NCBI RefSeq assembly: GCF_016654015.1
Contig: NZ_JAEPWM010000001.1
Span: forward strand, 930,001-994,000
DNA length: 64,000 nt
From: Ramlibacter ginsenosidimutans
GTDB taxonomy: Bacteria; Pseudomonadota; Gammaproteobacteria; Burkholderiales; Burkholderiaceae_C
Direction: 5' to 3'
In this document: positions 26,360 to 34,861 of the stretch, piece by piece
Layout: every line of letters begins with the position of its first letter
How positions within the stretch are numbered: the stretch's first letter is position 1
The notes under the pieces: generated by a model
The model's database searches: none
What the model was told of the DNA's origin: nothing
Seen by the model: the letters and a program-made list of their open reading frames with translations, nothing else
Program-made: the position numbers and the translations under genes

Positions 26360-27880
26360 TCATTCCAGCCCCTCCTCGACGAGCTCGCTCGCCCGCATCA
26401 GCGCACGCGCCTTCGCTTCGGTTTCCTTCCATTCCAGTTCCGGCACCGAGTCGGCGACCACGCCGGCGGCTGCCTGCACGTAGAGCGTCTGGTCCTTGAT
26501 GATGCCCGTGCGGATGGCGATCGCCACGTCCATGTCGCCGGCGTAACTCAGGTAGCCGCAGGCGCCGCCATAGATGCCGCGCTTGACGGGCTCGAGTTGG
26601 TCGATCAGCTCCATTGCATGCACCTTCGGCGCGCCGGTGAGCGTGCCCGCGGGGAAGGTCGCCTTCAGCACGTCCATGCTGGTCATGCCGTCCTTGAGCA
26701 GGCCTTCCACGTTGCTCACGATGTGCATCACGTGGCTGTAGCGCTCCACCGCGAACGCTTCGGTGACCTTCACGGAGCCGGTCTTCGCAATGCGCCCGAT
26801 GTCGTTGCGCGCCAGGTCGATCAGCATCACGTGCTCGGCCCGCTCCTTGGCGTCGTTCACCAGTTCGTGCTCCACCGCCTTGTCCACCTCGGGCGTCGCG
26901 CCGCGCGGGCGGGTGCCGGCGAGCGGGCGGATGGTCACCTTCTGGCCTTCCGGCGTCTGCTCCTGGCGCACCAGGATCTCCGGCGAGGCGCCGACCACGT
27001 GGAAGTCGCGGCCGTCCTCGGTCGCGCCGGTGAAGTTGTAGAAATACATGTACGGGCTGGGGTTCAGCGAACGCAGCGCGCGGTACAGCGACAGCGGCGA
27101 CTCGGTGTAGCGCTTCTTGATGCGCTGGCCCACCTGCACCTGCATGAAGTCACCCGCCTCGATCAGCTCCTTGGCGCGCTCCACCGCCTTCAGGTAATCG
27201 GCCTTCGCGAACTCGCGTTCCGCCGGGAAGGTCTCGGTCTGCTTGACCACCGGCGCGCTCACCGAGTACTTCAACTGCTCCTTCAGCTCGCGCAGGCGCC
27301 GCTTGCCGTTCGCGTAGGCCTCGGACTTGCCCGGATCCACGTACACGATCAGGTACAGCTTGCCCGAGAGGTTGTCGATGACGGCCAGGTCCTCGCATTG
27401 CAGCAGCAGGATGTCGGGCGTGCCGAGCGTGTCGGGCGGGCAGCTGTGCTCCAGCTTCTTCTCGATGTAGCGCACCGTGTCGTAGCCGAAGTAGCCGGCC
27501 AGTCCGCCGCAGAAGCGCGGCAGCCCCGGGCGCAGCGCCACCTTGAAGCGCTTCTGGTAGTCGGCCACGAAGTCCAGCGGGTTGCCCCTGGCCGTCTCCA
27601 CGACCTGGCCATCGGTGACCACTTCCGTGCGCGCGTCGGCGCCGAAGCCGCTCGCGCGCAGGAAGGTGCGCGCAGGCAGGCCGATGAAGCTGTAGCGCCC
27701 GAAGCGCTCGCCGCCCACCACGGATTCGAGCAGGAAGCTGAGCTTGCCGCCGCCCTTGGCGTGCGCCAGCTTCAGGTACAGGGACAACGGGGTCTCGAGG
27801 TCCGCGAACGCCTCGGCGATGAGGGGAATGCGGTTGTGGCCCTGCAACGCAAGGCTCTTGAATTCGAGTTCGGTGATCAA
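26360..27880 (-). CDS. trpE: Anthranilate synthase component I
   Basis: This 506-residue chorismate-utilising enzyme makes anthranilate with ammonia from TrpG. The feedback-binding N-terminal LLESVVGGERFGRYSF is present, and the catalytic C-terminal half shows RPLAGTRPRG, LIDLARNDIGRI, FPAGTLTGAPKVHAMELI and GGACGYLS. It is the first enzyme gene of the operon, about 100 bases after a candidate leader peptide. Confidence 0.98.
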   Translation of the reverse strand: MITELEFKSLALQGHNRIPLIAEAFADLETPLSLYLKLAHAKGGGKLSFLLESVVGGERFGRYSFIGLPARTFLRASGFGADARTEVVTDGQVVETARGNPLDFVADYQKRFKVALRPGLPRFCGGLAGYFGYDTVRYIEKKLEHSCPPDTLGTPDILLLQCEDLAVIDNLSGKLYLIVYVDPGKSEAYANGKRRLRELKEQLKYSVSAPVVKQTETFPAEREFAKADYLKAVERAKELIEAGDFMQVQVGQRIKKRYTESPLSLYRALRSLNPSPYMYFYNFTGATEDGRDFHVVGASPEILVRQEQTPEGQKVTIRPLAGTRPRGATPEVDKAVEHELVNDAKERAEHVMLIDLARNDIGRIAKTGSVKVTEAFAVERYSHVMHIVSNVEGLLKDGMTSMDVLKATFPAGTLTGAPKVHAMELIDQLEPVKRGIYGGACGYLSYAGDMDVAIAIRTGIIKDQTLYVQAAAGVVADSVPELEWKETEAKARALMRASELVEEGLE

Positions 27881-27932
27881 GGGTGAGCCTCCACAAGCTC
27901 GGCGGCGTCGCGCGCCGCGGGATCCGGGACAT

Positions 27933-27974
27933 GCCTCCGGGAGCCGGAGGCGCGGGGCACGGGCTGCCCCGTGC
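27933..27974 (-). promoter_or_regulatory. Hairpins in the trpE leader
   Basis: Between leader peptide and trpE, GCACGGG pairs with CCCGTGC (27957-27974), followed downstream by GCCTCCGG paired with CCGGAGGC (27933-27951). Such stems suit a transcriptional attenuator, but the second stem lacks a following U run, so control could instead act on translation or with Rho. Confidence 0.4.
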
Positions 27975-27976
27975 GG

Positions 27977-28060
27977 TCAGTGTCGCACTTGAACAGGCTT
28001 GCGCCAGGGCCAGGCTCCCCGGTCGCTGCAACCTGCAATCATGGTGCGGTGGATGAACAT
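27977..28060 (-). CDS. trpL: Candidate trp leader peptide (27 residues)
   Basis: This small frame, too short for routine gene finding, reads MFIHRTMIAGCSDRGAWPWR and then KPVQVRH. It carries two tryptophans in a W-P-W arrangement, as expected of a leader peptide whose translation senses charged tRNA-Trp. It lies between the trp promoter and trpE, with hairpins directly after it. No Shine-Dalgarno site precedes the ATG; the -10 box is only six bases upstream, so the mRNA would begin at or near the start codon (leaderless). A second in-frame ATG is the alternative start. Confidence 0.55.
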   Translation of the reverse strand: MFIHRTMIAGCSDRGAWPWRKPVQVRH

Positions 28061-28066
28061 GGGGCC

Positions 28067-28072
28067 AGTGTA
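28067..28072 (-). promoter_or_regulatory. Extended -10 promoter of the trp operon
   Basis: On the minus strand TTTGCTACACTGG contains the extended -10 form TGCTACACT (hexamer TACACT). No clear -35 is seen. It is the only good promoter candidate in the 254 bases between glsA and trpE. Confidence 0.5.
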
Positions 28073-28134
28073 GCAAAGGCCGGCGCTGCGCAGGCCCACC
28101 GGGGGCTGCGCGGCGCGGCACCGTCCGGTCGCCG

Positions 28135-29136
28135 CTACGAACGGCGCGCGGGAGCGGAGACGAAGAGGTTCAGGCCCAGGGCTTCGGATAGGAAGCGCGT
28201 GACCAGTTGCCCGCGCACGCTGTTGCCCGCCGCGTCCAGGGGCGGCGACCACGTCGCGACCGCGCCCTTGCCGGGCGAGACCGTGACGATGCCGCCGCTC
28301 ACGCCGCTCTTGCCCGGCAGGCCCACGTCGAACAACCAGGACCCCGAGCGCTCGTACAGCCCCGCGGTAGCCATCACGGCCAGCACGCGCCGGCAGGTGT
28401 CCGGCGCGATCACCTGCTCGCCGGTCGCCGGGTTGACGCCGCCGCCGGCGAGCGTGGCGCCCATGACCGCCAGGTCGCGCGCGGTCACCAGCAGCGAACA
28501 CTGGCGCGTGTAGACGTCGATCGCCTCGTCGGGGTCGCAGTAGACGCGGCCGTAGCCGCGCAGCAGGTGGGCGAGCCCCGCGTTGCGCTGGTTGTGGTCC
28601 GCTTCGGAGCGGTACACGCGCTCGTCCATCGTGAGCGTGCGTCCCGCGAAGCGGGAAAGGCCGTCGCGCACGCGCTGCCAGCGCTCCTCGGCGTTCGCGC
28701 CGCCGACCAGGCTGGTGGTCGCGATGGCGCCGGAGTTCACCATCGGGTTGGTGGTGCGGTCGGCCCGCAGTTCCACCGCCATGATGGAGTTGAAGGGCAG
28801 CCCGGTCGCATCCACGCCCAGGCGGCGCGCTGCCTCCTCGGCGCCGAGTGCATCGCACACCAGCGCGAAGACGAAGGGCTTGGACACGCTCTGGATCGAG
28901 AACGTCCCGTCCGCGTCGCCCAGCGCGAACGCATCGCCCTGCGTGTTCGCCACGCAGATGCCGAAGGCCGCGGGGTCCGCTTCGGCGAGCACGGGGATGT
29001 AGTCGGCGACGGTGCCGCTGCGCTCCTCGCGGAAGCGTGCGTAGGCGGTCTCGATGATCGCGCGGACATCGTCACGCGAGGGCAGCGAGCCGGTGGAGAC
29101 GAAGCCGGGGGCGCCGGGCGGGGCGGGCTTGCTCAT
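28135..29136 (-). CDS. glsA: Glutaminase
   Basis: This 333-residue serine-dependent glutaminase of the beta-lactamase fold hydrolyses glutamine to glutamate and ammonia. The catalytic S-x-x-K is Ser83-Val-Ser-Lys86 (IQSVSKPF); NPMVNSGAI and GLPGKSGVSGGI are further family motifs. The start MSKPAPPGAPG follows pepN at 15 bases, so the two are cotranscribed. Confidence 0.96.
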   Translation of the reverse strand: MSKPAPPGAPGFVSTGSLPSRDDVRAIIETAYARFREERSGTVADYIPVLAEADPAAFGICVANTQGDAFALGDADGTFSIQSVSKPFVFALVCDALGAEEAARRLGVDATGLPFNSIMAVELRADRTTNPMVNSGAIATTSLVGGANAEERWQRVRDGLSRFAGRTLTMDERVYRSEADHNQRNAGLAHLLRGYGRVYCDPDEAIDVYTRQCSLLVTARDLAVMGATLAGGGVNPATGEQVIAPDTCRRVLAVMATAGLYERSGSWLFDVGLPGKSGVSGGIVTVSPGKGAVATWSPPLDAAGNSVRGQLVTRFLSEALGLNLFVSAPARRS

Positions 29137-29151
29137 GGGGTCCTTCCTCGC

Positions 29152-31791
29152 TCAGGCGAGCGCCTTGCCCACGACCTCGCCGGTTTCGCGCGACAGGCCG
29201 GGATGCGCGGCGATGGTTTGCAGCGCCGCGCGCATCAGCTCCCGGCGTGCCGGCTCGTACCGCTTGTAGCGCTCCAGGTTGCGCACCATGCGCGAAGCGA
29301 CCTGCGGGTTGATCGGGTCGAGGGCGAGGGCGAGCTCCACCATCAGCGCGTAGCCGGAGCCGTCCGCCGCATGGAAGTTCACCTGGTTGACGCCGAAGCT
29401 GCCCACCAGCGCATACACCTTGTTGGGGTTCTTCAGCGTGAAGGCCGGATGCCGGCTCAGCTCGCGCACGCGGGCGACGGTGCCGGGCAGCCGCGACAGC
29501 GCTTCGGTCGACAGCCACTTGTCCACCACCAGCGGCTCGTCCTTCCACTTGGCGTAGAAGCCGTCGAGCGCCGGGCGGCGCTCGGGGCAGTCGCAGCTCG
29601 CCAGCGCGGCGAGTGCCGCCATCGCGTCGGTCATGTTGGTCGCGCCCGCGAGTTGCGCGACGCACAGGCTGCGGGTCTCCGCTTCGCCCAGGTCCATCAG
29701 GAAGGCGAGGCACAGGTTGCGCAGCGCCCGCCGGCCGCTGGACTCCGCATCGGGGCTGTACGGGCCCGGCGTGGCGAAGAGGTCGTACGCGCTGCGGAAC
29801 GCGCCGTGCAATCGCTCGGCGAGGAAGCGGCGCATTGCGAAGCGCACCTCGTGCACGGCTTGCGGATCGATTTCCTCCAGCCGCTCGGCGATGATGATCT
29901 CGGCCGGCAGCGTCAAGGCTTCGGCCGCGAACGCCGGATCCTTCTGCGCGTCGGCCAGCACGCGGCCGAAGGCCTCGGCCAGGTAGTCCGGGAACTGCAC
30001 GGGCCGGCCCGCCCGCCGGTCGGCGACGCCGCGCAACAGCAAGTCCATCGCCAGGCGCTGGCCCGCTTCCCAGCGGTTGAACGCATCGCTGTCGTAGCCG
30101 AGGAGCAGCTGCAGCGCCTGGTCGTCGTACGGATACCCGATGATGACCGGCGCGGAGAAGTTGCGTCCCAGCGAAGGCACCGGGGGCACCGGCACATCGA
30201 TGAAGCGGAACACCTCCGTTTCCTGGCGCAGAGACAGCACGGCGCTGCCGCCGCGTCCGGTCTTCTCGCCCTCGAGACGCAGGGGCAGCTCGCGTCCGTC
30301 CGGCGTGAGCAGGCCCACCGTCAAGGGCATGTGCATGGGCTTCTTGGTGGGCTGTCCTGGGGTGGGAGGACAGCTTTGCGTGACCGTCAGCACGTAGGTC
30401 TGGCTCGTTTCGTCGTACTGGTCCCGCACGCTCAGGCGCGCGGTGCCGGACTGCTCGTACCAGAGCCGGAACTGCGACAGATCCTCGCCGCTTGCTTCCT
30501 CCACGGCCGCCACCAGCGCGTCGGTCGTCACCGCCTGCCCATCGTGCTCGCGGAAGTACAGGTCCATCGCCTGGCGGAACTTCGCAGGGCCGACCAGCGT
30601 GTGCATCATGCGCACCAGCTCCGCGCCCTTCTGGTAGACCGTGGAGGTGTAGAAGTTGCTCACCTGCTGGTACGCGCTGGGGCGCACCGGGTGCGCCATC
30701 GGCCCGGCGTCCTCGGGGAACTGGCCCGTGCGCAGGTTGCGCACGGCCTGGATCCGCGCCACGGCCCGCGAATAGCGGTCGCCCGCGTACTGCTGCTCGC
30801 GGAACACCGTCAGGCCTTCCTTCAGCGCCAGCTGGAACCAGTCGCGGCAGGTCACGCGGTTGCCGGTCCAGTTGTGGAAGTACTCGTGCGCGACGGTGCG
30901 GTCGATGAAGTTGAAGTCCCAGTCCGTGGAGATGTCCGACCGCGCGAGCACAAGCTTCGTGTTGAAGATGTTCAGGCCCTTGTTCTCCATCGCCCCCGCG
31001 TTGAAGTCGCCGACGGCCACGATGTTGTATTCGTCCAGGTCCACTTCCAGCCCGTAGGTGTCCTCGTCCCACTTCATGGCGTGCTTGAGGGACTCCAGCG
31101 CGAACACGCCCTGGTCCAGCTTGCCGGGCTCGACGAAGAACTGCAGCAGCACGTTGCGGCCCGAGCGCGTGCGGAAGCTGTCCTGGCTGCGGTCGAGGCG
31201 CGCGGCGACGACGGCGAACAGGTACGACGGCTTCGGAAACGGGTCGACCCAGCGCGCCCAGTGGCGGGCACCGCCCTCCTCCCCCTGCGCGACGCAGTTG
31301 CCGTTGGCCAGCAGCACCGGGTAGCGCTCGCGGTCGGCATGCAGGGTGACGGTGTACCGCGCCATCACATCGGGGCGGTCGAGGAAGGGCGTGATGCGCC
31401 GGAAGCCCTCCGCCTCGCACAGGCTGAAGAAGCCGGTGCTGGAGGTGTAGATCCCCATCAGCTTGGTGTTCTGCCGCGGGTGGATGCGGCTGACCGTGTC
31501 GAGACGGAAGCTCGCGGGCACGTCCTGCACGGTCAGGTAGCGCCCATCGGCCTGCCAGCGCTCCGGCGGCAGCAGCTTGCCGTCGATGGCGACGGATTCG
31601 ACACTGACCTCGTCGAGGTCCAGCACCAGCGAGGAGGACGACGCGCCGTCCGGATTGCGCTGCACGGACAGGGTGGCGGCGACGCGCGCCTCGTCTTCCG
31701 ACTGCAGGTCGATGTCGAGCACCACCTCCGGGATCAGGAAGGCGGGACGCCGGTAGTCCGCGAGACGGACCGTGGTGGCGGCGGCATTCAT
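29152..31791 (-). CDS. pepN: Aminopeptidase N
   Basis: This 879-residue M1 zinc aminopeptidase removes N-terminal residues from peptides in the cytoplasm. The substrate-binding GAMEN is near residue 266, and the zinc site HEYFH is at 302-306, with the third ligand in LKEGLTVFRE 18 residues on. Length and sequence match the E. coli type (870 residues). The upstream gene, a second metallopeptidase, ends 28 bases before it. Confidence 0.97.
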   Translation of the reverse strand: MNAAATTVRLADYRRPAFLIPEVVLDIDLQSEDEARVAATLSVQRNPDGASSSSLVLDLDEVSVESVAIDGKLLPPERWQADGRYLTVQDVPASFRLDTVSRIHPRQNTKLMGIYTSSTGFFSLCEAEGFRRITPFLDRPDVMARYTVTLHADRERYPVLLANGNCVAQGEEGGARHWARWVDPFPKPSYLFAVVAARLDRSQDSFRTRSGRNVLLQFFVEPGKLDQGVFALESLKHAMKWDEDTYGLEVDLDEYNIVAVGDFNAGAMENKGLNIFNTKLVLARSDISTDWDFNFIDRTVAHEYFHNWTGNRVTCRDWFQLALKEGLTVFREQQYAGDRYSRAVARIQAVRNLRTGQFPEDAGPMAHPVRPSAYQQVSNFYTSTVYQKGAELVRMMHTLVGPAKFRQAMDLYFREHDGQAVTTDALVAAVEEASGEDLSQFRLWYEQSGTARLSVRDQYDETSQTYVLTVTQSCPPTPGQPTKKPMHMPLTVGLLTPDGRELPLRLEGEKTGRGGSAVLSLRQETEVFRFIDVPVPPVPSLGRNFSAPVIIGYPYDDQALQLLLGYDSDAFNRWEAGQRLAMDLLLRGVADRRAGRPVQFPDYLAEAFGRVLADAQKDPAFAAEALTLPAEIIIAERLEEIDPQAVHEVRFAMRRFLAERLHGAFRSAYDLFATPGPYSPDAESSGRRALRNLCLAFLMDLGEAETRSLCVAQLAGATNMTDAMAALAALASCDCPERRPALDGFYAKWKDEPLVVDKWLSTEALSRLPGTVARVRELSRHPAFTLKNPNKVYALVGSFGVNQVNFHAADGSGYALMVELALALDPINPQVASRMVRNLERYKRYEPARRELMRAALQTIAAHPGLSRETGEVVGKALA

Positions 31792-31819
31792 GGAACGTTC
31801 CTGGGAGTCGGGAAGAAGA

Positions 31820-32977
31820 TCAGAGCCGCGCTTCGGCGCGGGACTGGAAGACCACCATCTGCACGAACTGCAGCTTGGCCACCGCGGGCTTGGACATCAC
31901 GAAGGGATAGAAATCGGGCTGCCCCATGCTGCGTGCCAGCTCGTTGCAGACCACCATGATTTCGGTCCAGCCGTTGAGGAGCTCCAGGAAGCGCGAGGCA
32001 TTGGGATCGTCCGGCGCGTACAGCGCGTCGCGGCCGAACGGAACGATGTCCGCCTCGATGTCCTCGGCGTCCAGCCCGAAGCCCATCGCCGTCGCCAGGC
32101 TGTCGACCACGTGCATGTAATGCGCCCAGCTCTCGGCCCAATCCTCCCAGGGATGCATCGTGGCGTAGGAGCTGATGTACGACCTGGCCCAGTCCGCCGG
32201 CGGCCCTTGCTCGTAATTGCGCTTCAGCGCCTCGGCGTAGCTGGCGCGCTCATCGCCGAACAGCTGCCGGAAGGGCTCCAGCCACTTGGTGTTCCAGATC
32301 AGGCGGTCCCAGTAGTAGTGGCCGACCTCGTGCCGGAAGTGACCCAGCAGCGTGCGATACGGCTCGCGCATGGCGTGGCGCATCTTTTCGCGCTTGGCGT
32401 CGTCCGCCTCCTCCACGTTCAGCGTGATGAGCCCGTTCGCGTGGCCCGTCATCACCTGCGGCCCCCCGGGCGGCGAGCGCAGGAAGTCGAACATGAGGCC
32501 TTGCTCCGGATCCTCCTGCACCTTCGAGCGCACCGGCAGCCCGAGCGCCAGCAGCTGCGACACCAGCCGGCGCTTGGCAATTTCGATGGCCGACCAGTAG
32601 CGTGCGTTGTCCGCGTCGTCGAGACTCGGAATCGTCCGGTTCAGCCGGCAGGCGATGCAGTGCTCGGCCGGGTTGGCGGCGTACATCATCCAGTTGCAGG
32701 CCGCCGGCGAATTGCGGTTGGCGCAGAACTTCAGGACATCGCTGCGTCCGGGGGCCAGCCAGGTGCCGGGGCGCGGGCCCGGTTGCAGCGCGACGAGCCG
32801 ACCGTCGTCCGGCAGGTAACCCAGCTGCGCATCGCAAGTGAGGCACTTGGTATTACGGAAGAACAGCTGCGCCCCGCAACGACACTTGTACGAACGCGAC
32901 AGGCGTTTCGCCCGGGCGCGGGTGTCGGCGCGCTGCGCCTCGAGCTCGTTGCCCAGGCTCTGGAGGAGGTCTTGCAT
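31820..32977 (-). CDS. Zinc-ribbon metallopeptidase (Peptidase_Mx-like)
   Basis: This 385-residue protein has an N-terminal zinc ribbon (CRCGAQLFFRNTKCLTC, about residues 32-48), a second cysteine group (NWMMY...HCIACRLNRTIP) and the protease motif HEVGHYYWD at about 216-224. It matches the 'putative zinc-binding metallopeptidase' family, whose substrates are not known. The ATG at 32977 is preferred (GGGAAG site nearby); an in-frame 59-codon extension upstream has a random composition. It probably shares an mRNA with pepN. Confidence 0.82.
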   Translation of the reverse strand: MQDLLQSLGNELEAQRADTRARAKRLSRSYKCRCGAQLFFRNTKCLTCDAQLGYLPDDGRLVALQPGPRPGTWLAPGRSDVLKFCANRNSPAACNWMMYAANPAEHCIACRLNRTIPSLDDADNARYWSAIEIAKRRLVSQLLALGLPVRSKVQEDPEQGLMFDFLRSPPGGPQVMTGHANGLITLNVEEADDAKREKMRHAMREPYRTLLGHFRHEVGHYYWDRLIWNTKWLEPFRQLFGDERASYAEALKRNYEQGPPADWARSYISSYATMHPWEDWAESWAHYMHVVDSLATAMGFGLDAEDIEADIVPFGRDALYAPDDPNASRFLELLNGWTEIMVVCNELARSMGQPDFYPFVMSKPAVAKLQFVQMVVFQSRAEARL

Positions 32978-33156
32978 CGTCGGCTTCCCAATGGAGGACC
33001 TCGTGTTATAGGCCTCCTGTACGCGCTGCCCACTGGCCCAAAGGGCAATGTCCCGCGCACCGTTTCCCCCCAGGCTGGATGTCGCCCGTGCGACTGACGG
33101 CCCGCCGCCACCTGCCACAACAATGCGGGCCCTCGTAACAAAACGTAGAGGCACCC

Positions 33157-33744
33157 ATGCGCATTTCCCGATTGGCCGGCCTGCTCGTCGCCACCTGCCT
33201 GTTGCTGCCCCTGCTGGCGCGGGCCGATGTCACCCTGGCGGGGGTGAAGTACGAGGACACCACCGACCTGCGCGGCGCCAGGCTCACGCTCAACGGCGCG
33301 GGGATCCGCTACAAGGGCCCGTTCAAGGTGTACACCGCAGCCCTGTACCTGCAGAAGAAGGCGGGCACGCCCGAAGACGTCCTGGCCTTGCCGGGCGCCA
33401 AGCGCATGTCCGTGGTGATGCTGCGCGACATCGACGCCTCGGAACTCGGCAGGCTGTTCATCCGCGGCGTGGAGGACAACATGGACCGCGGCGCCATGGC
33501 CAAGCTGATTCCCGGACTCATGCGCATGAGCCAGATCTTCACCGACCACAAGAACCTGAAGGCCGGCGACCAGTTCACGCTGGACTGGGTCCCGGGCGCG
33601 GGCACGGTGGTCAGCGTGCGCGGCGTGCAGCAGGGCGAGCCCTTCAAGGAGCCCGAGTTCTTCAGTGCGCTGATGCGCATCTGGCTGGGCCCCGTGCCCG
33701 CCGACTGGAAGCTGAAGGACAGCCTGCTCGGCAAGCCGGCCTGA
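33157..33744 (+). CDS. Secreted chalcone-isomerase-like protein
   Basis: This 195-residue protein has a clear Sec signal peptide (cleavage after LLARA, about residue 23), followed by a bacterial chalcone-isomerase-like domain (VKYEDTTDLRGARLTLNGAG, YKGPFKVYTAALYLQ). Bacterial members lack known isomerase activity; their periplasmic role is unclear, though links to fatty-acid binding or redox stress have been suggested. Its stop touches the stop of the convergent phosphatase gene with no space between. Confidence 0.85.
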   Translation: MRISRLAGLLVATCLLLPLLARADVTLAGVKYEDTTDLRGARLTLNGAGIRYKGPFKVYTAALYLQKKAGTPEDVLALPGAKRMSVVMLRDIDASELGRLFIRGVEDNMDRGAMAKLIPGLMRMSQIFTDHKNLKAGDQFTLDWVPGAGTVVSVRGVQQGEPFKEPEFFSALMRIWLGPVPADWKLKDSLLGKPA

Positions 33745-34422
33745 TCAGCGCCGCGGCAGCAAGGCGCCGAGCTCGGCCAGCGAGTCCACGAACGCGTCGG
33801 CGTCGACCGCGCGCACCGGCTCGCCATGGTTGTACCCGTAGGTGACCAGCACCACCGGACAGTGCGCCGCACGGGCAGCCGCGGCGTCGTTGCGCGAATC
33901 GCCGACCACCAGCGTCGCAGCAGGCGCGGTGGACAGGGCCTCGCAGGTCTTGAGCAGCGGCAGCGGGTCCGGTTTCTTGCGTTCGAAGGCGTCGCCACCG
34001 AACACGCAGTCGAAGGCGTGGGCCAGCCCCTTCTGGCGCAGCAAGGCGCGGGCGAACTCGCCGGGTTTGTTCGTGAGGCAGGCCAGGCGCAGGCCGGCGG
34101 CCTGCAGCGCCCGCAGGCCTTCTTCGACCCCGGGATAAACGCGCGCCCAGCGGCCGTTCAACTCGCGGTAGGCGGACTGGTACGCGTCCCATCCCTGCGG
34201 ATAGAGCGACGCGGGCGCGCCCAGGTGCGCGAGGGTGGCCTGAATCAGGTGTTCCGAGCCCTTGCCGATGAAGCGCCCGACCGTCTGCGCGTCGACCGCG
34301 GGCAGGTCCAGGACGTCCAGCATCGCGTTCAGGGCGGCCGTAAAGTCGCCCAGCGTGTCGACCAGGGTTCCGTCCAGGTCGATGATGGCGGCGTGCAAGG
34401 GGGCGCGGAAAGCAAGAGGCAT
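33745..34422 (-). CDS. gph: Phosphoglycolate phosphatase (HAD family)
   Basis: This 225-residue HAD-superfamily phosphatase removes 2-phosphoglycolate. Motif I DLDGTLVDT is at residues 15-23, motif II in LTNKPGEF, motif III in RKKPDPLPLL and motif IV in VVGDSRNDAAAA. A long in-frame extension (46 codons) to 34560 crosses a strong terminator and is rejected; the start MPLAFRAPL at 34422 is used. Assignment to phosphoglycolate rests on similarity to Gph of proteobacteria. Confidence 0.88.
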   Translation of the reverse strand: MPLAFRAPLHAAIIDLDGTLVDTLGDFTAALNAMLDVLDLPAVDAQTVGRFIGKGSEHLIQATLAHLGAPASLYPQGWDAYQSAYRELNGRWARVYPGVEEGLRALQAAGLRLACLTNKPGEFARALLRQKGLAHAFDCVFGGDAFERKKPDPLPLLKTCEALSTAPAATLVVGDSRNDAAAARAAHCPVVLVTYGYNHGEPVRAVDADAFVDSLAELGALLPRR

Positions 34423-34454
34423 GGGTCGAGGATAGCGGCCGGCGCACCGCCATG

Positions 34455-34481
34455 AAAAAAGCCAGGGCATGCCCTGGCTTT
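34455..34481 (-). terminator. Rho-independent terminator after the KGG-like gene
   Basis: AAAGCCAGGG pairs perfectly with CCCTGGCTTT around CATG, and on the minus strand the stem ends in a run of six T. It lies 18 bases after the stop at 34499 and before gph, so it ends the small gene's transcript. Confidence 0.85.
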
Positions 34482-34498
34482 GTCGCGAGAAGGACAGC

Positions 34499-34726
34499 TC
34501 AGCGGCCGCGCCGGCTGCTGCTGCCTTCGAAGTTGCCGTTGTCGCGCTCGGGCTGCACACGCATCCAGTCCAGGCACGGGCTGCGCACGGTCGGGCGCGC
34601 GGAGGGCGTGGTCTCGATCGTGGCAGGGCGCACGAAGCCGACCACCTCGCGCTGGCGCTCCGGGTCCTTGGAAGCGAAGCCGCGGCCGAAGCTCCACGGT
34701 TCCGGCTTGCTGATCTTCAGGGGCAT
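34499..34726 (-). CDS. Small protein with partial KGG-type stress motif
   Basis: This 75-residue hydrophilic protein starts MPLKISKPEPWSFGRGFAS. The stretch GRGFASKDPERQREV resembles the first half of the KGG stress-induced motif (RGFAsMDPEKQREIASKGG) but diverges before the KGG itself; the tail NGNFEGSSSRRGR is basic and Gly/Ser-rich. An AGGAG site lies 8 bases before the ATG and a strong terminator follows, so expression is credible. Function is unknown; position beside a catalase gene is consistent with stress response. Confidence 0.65.
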   Translation of the reverse strand: MPLKISKPEPWSFGRGFASKDPERQREVVGFVRPATIETTPSARPTVRSPCLDWMRVQPERDNGNFEGSSSRRGR

Positions 34727-34861
34727 GCTGCTGACTCCTGCGGGCATGGCCGGGGTGGCCAAGCAACGCATTGGGCCTCGCCCCATCGGAGTGCGCAGTC
34801 AGACCATCCGACATCCCCGTGTAGGGACCGTCCTACGCGCAGGCGTCGTCCCCTCCCGCGT

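Noticed and set aside
28207..31959. Open frame of 1,250 codons opposite glsA and pepN
   Set aside because: It spans two well-supported genes and the space between them, with no family features.
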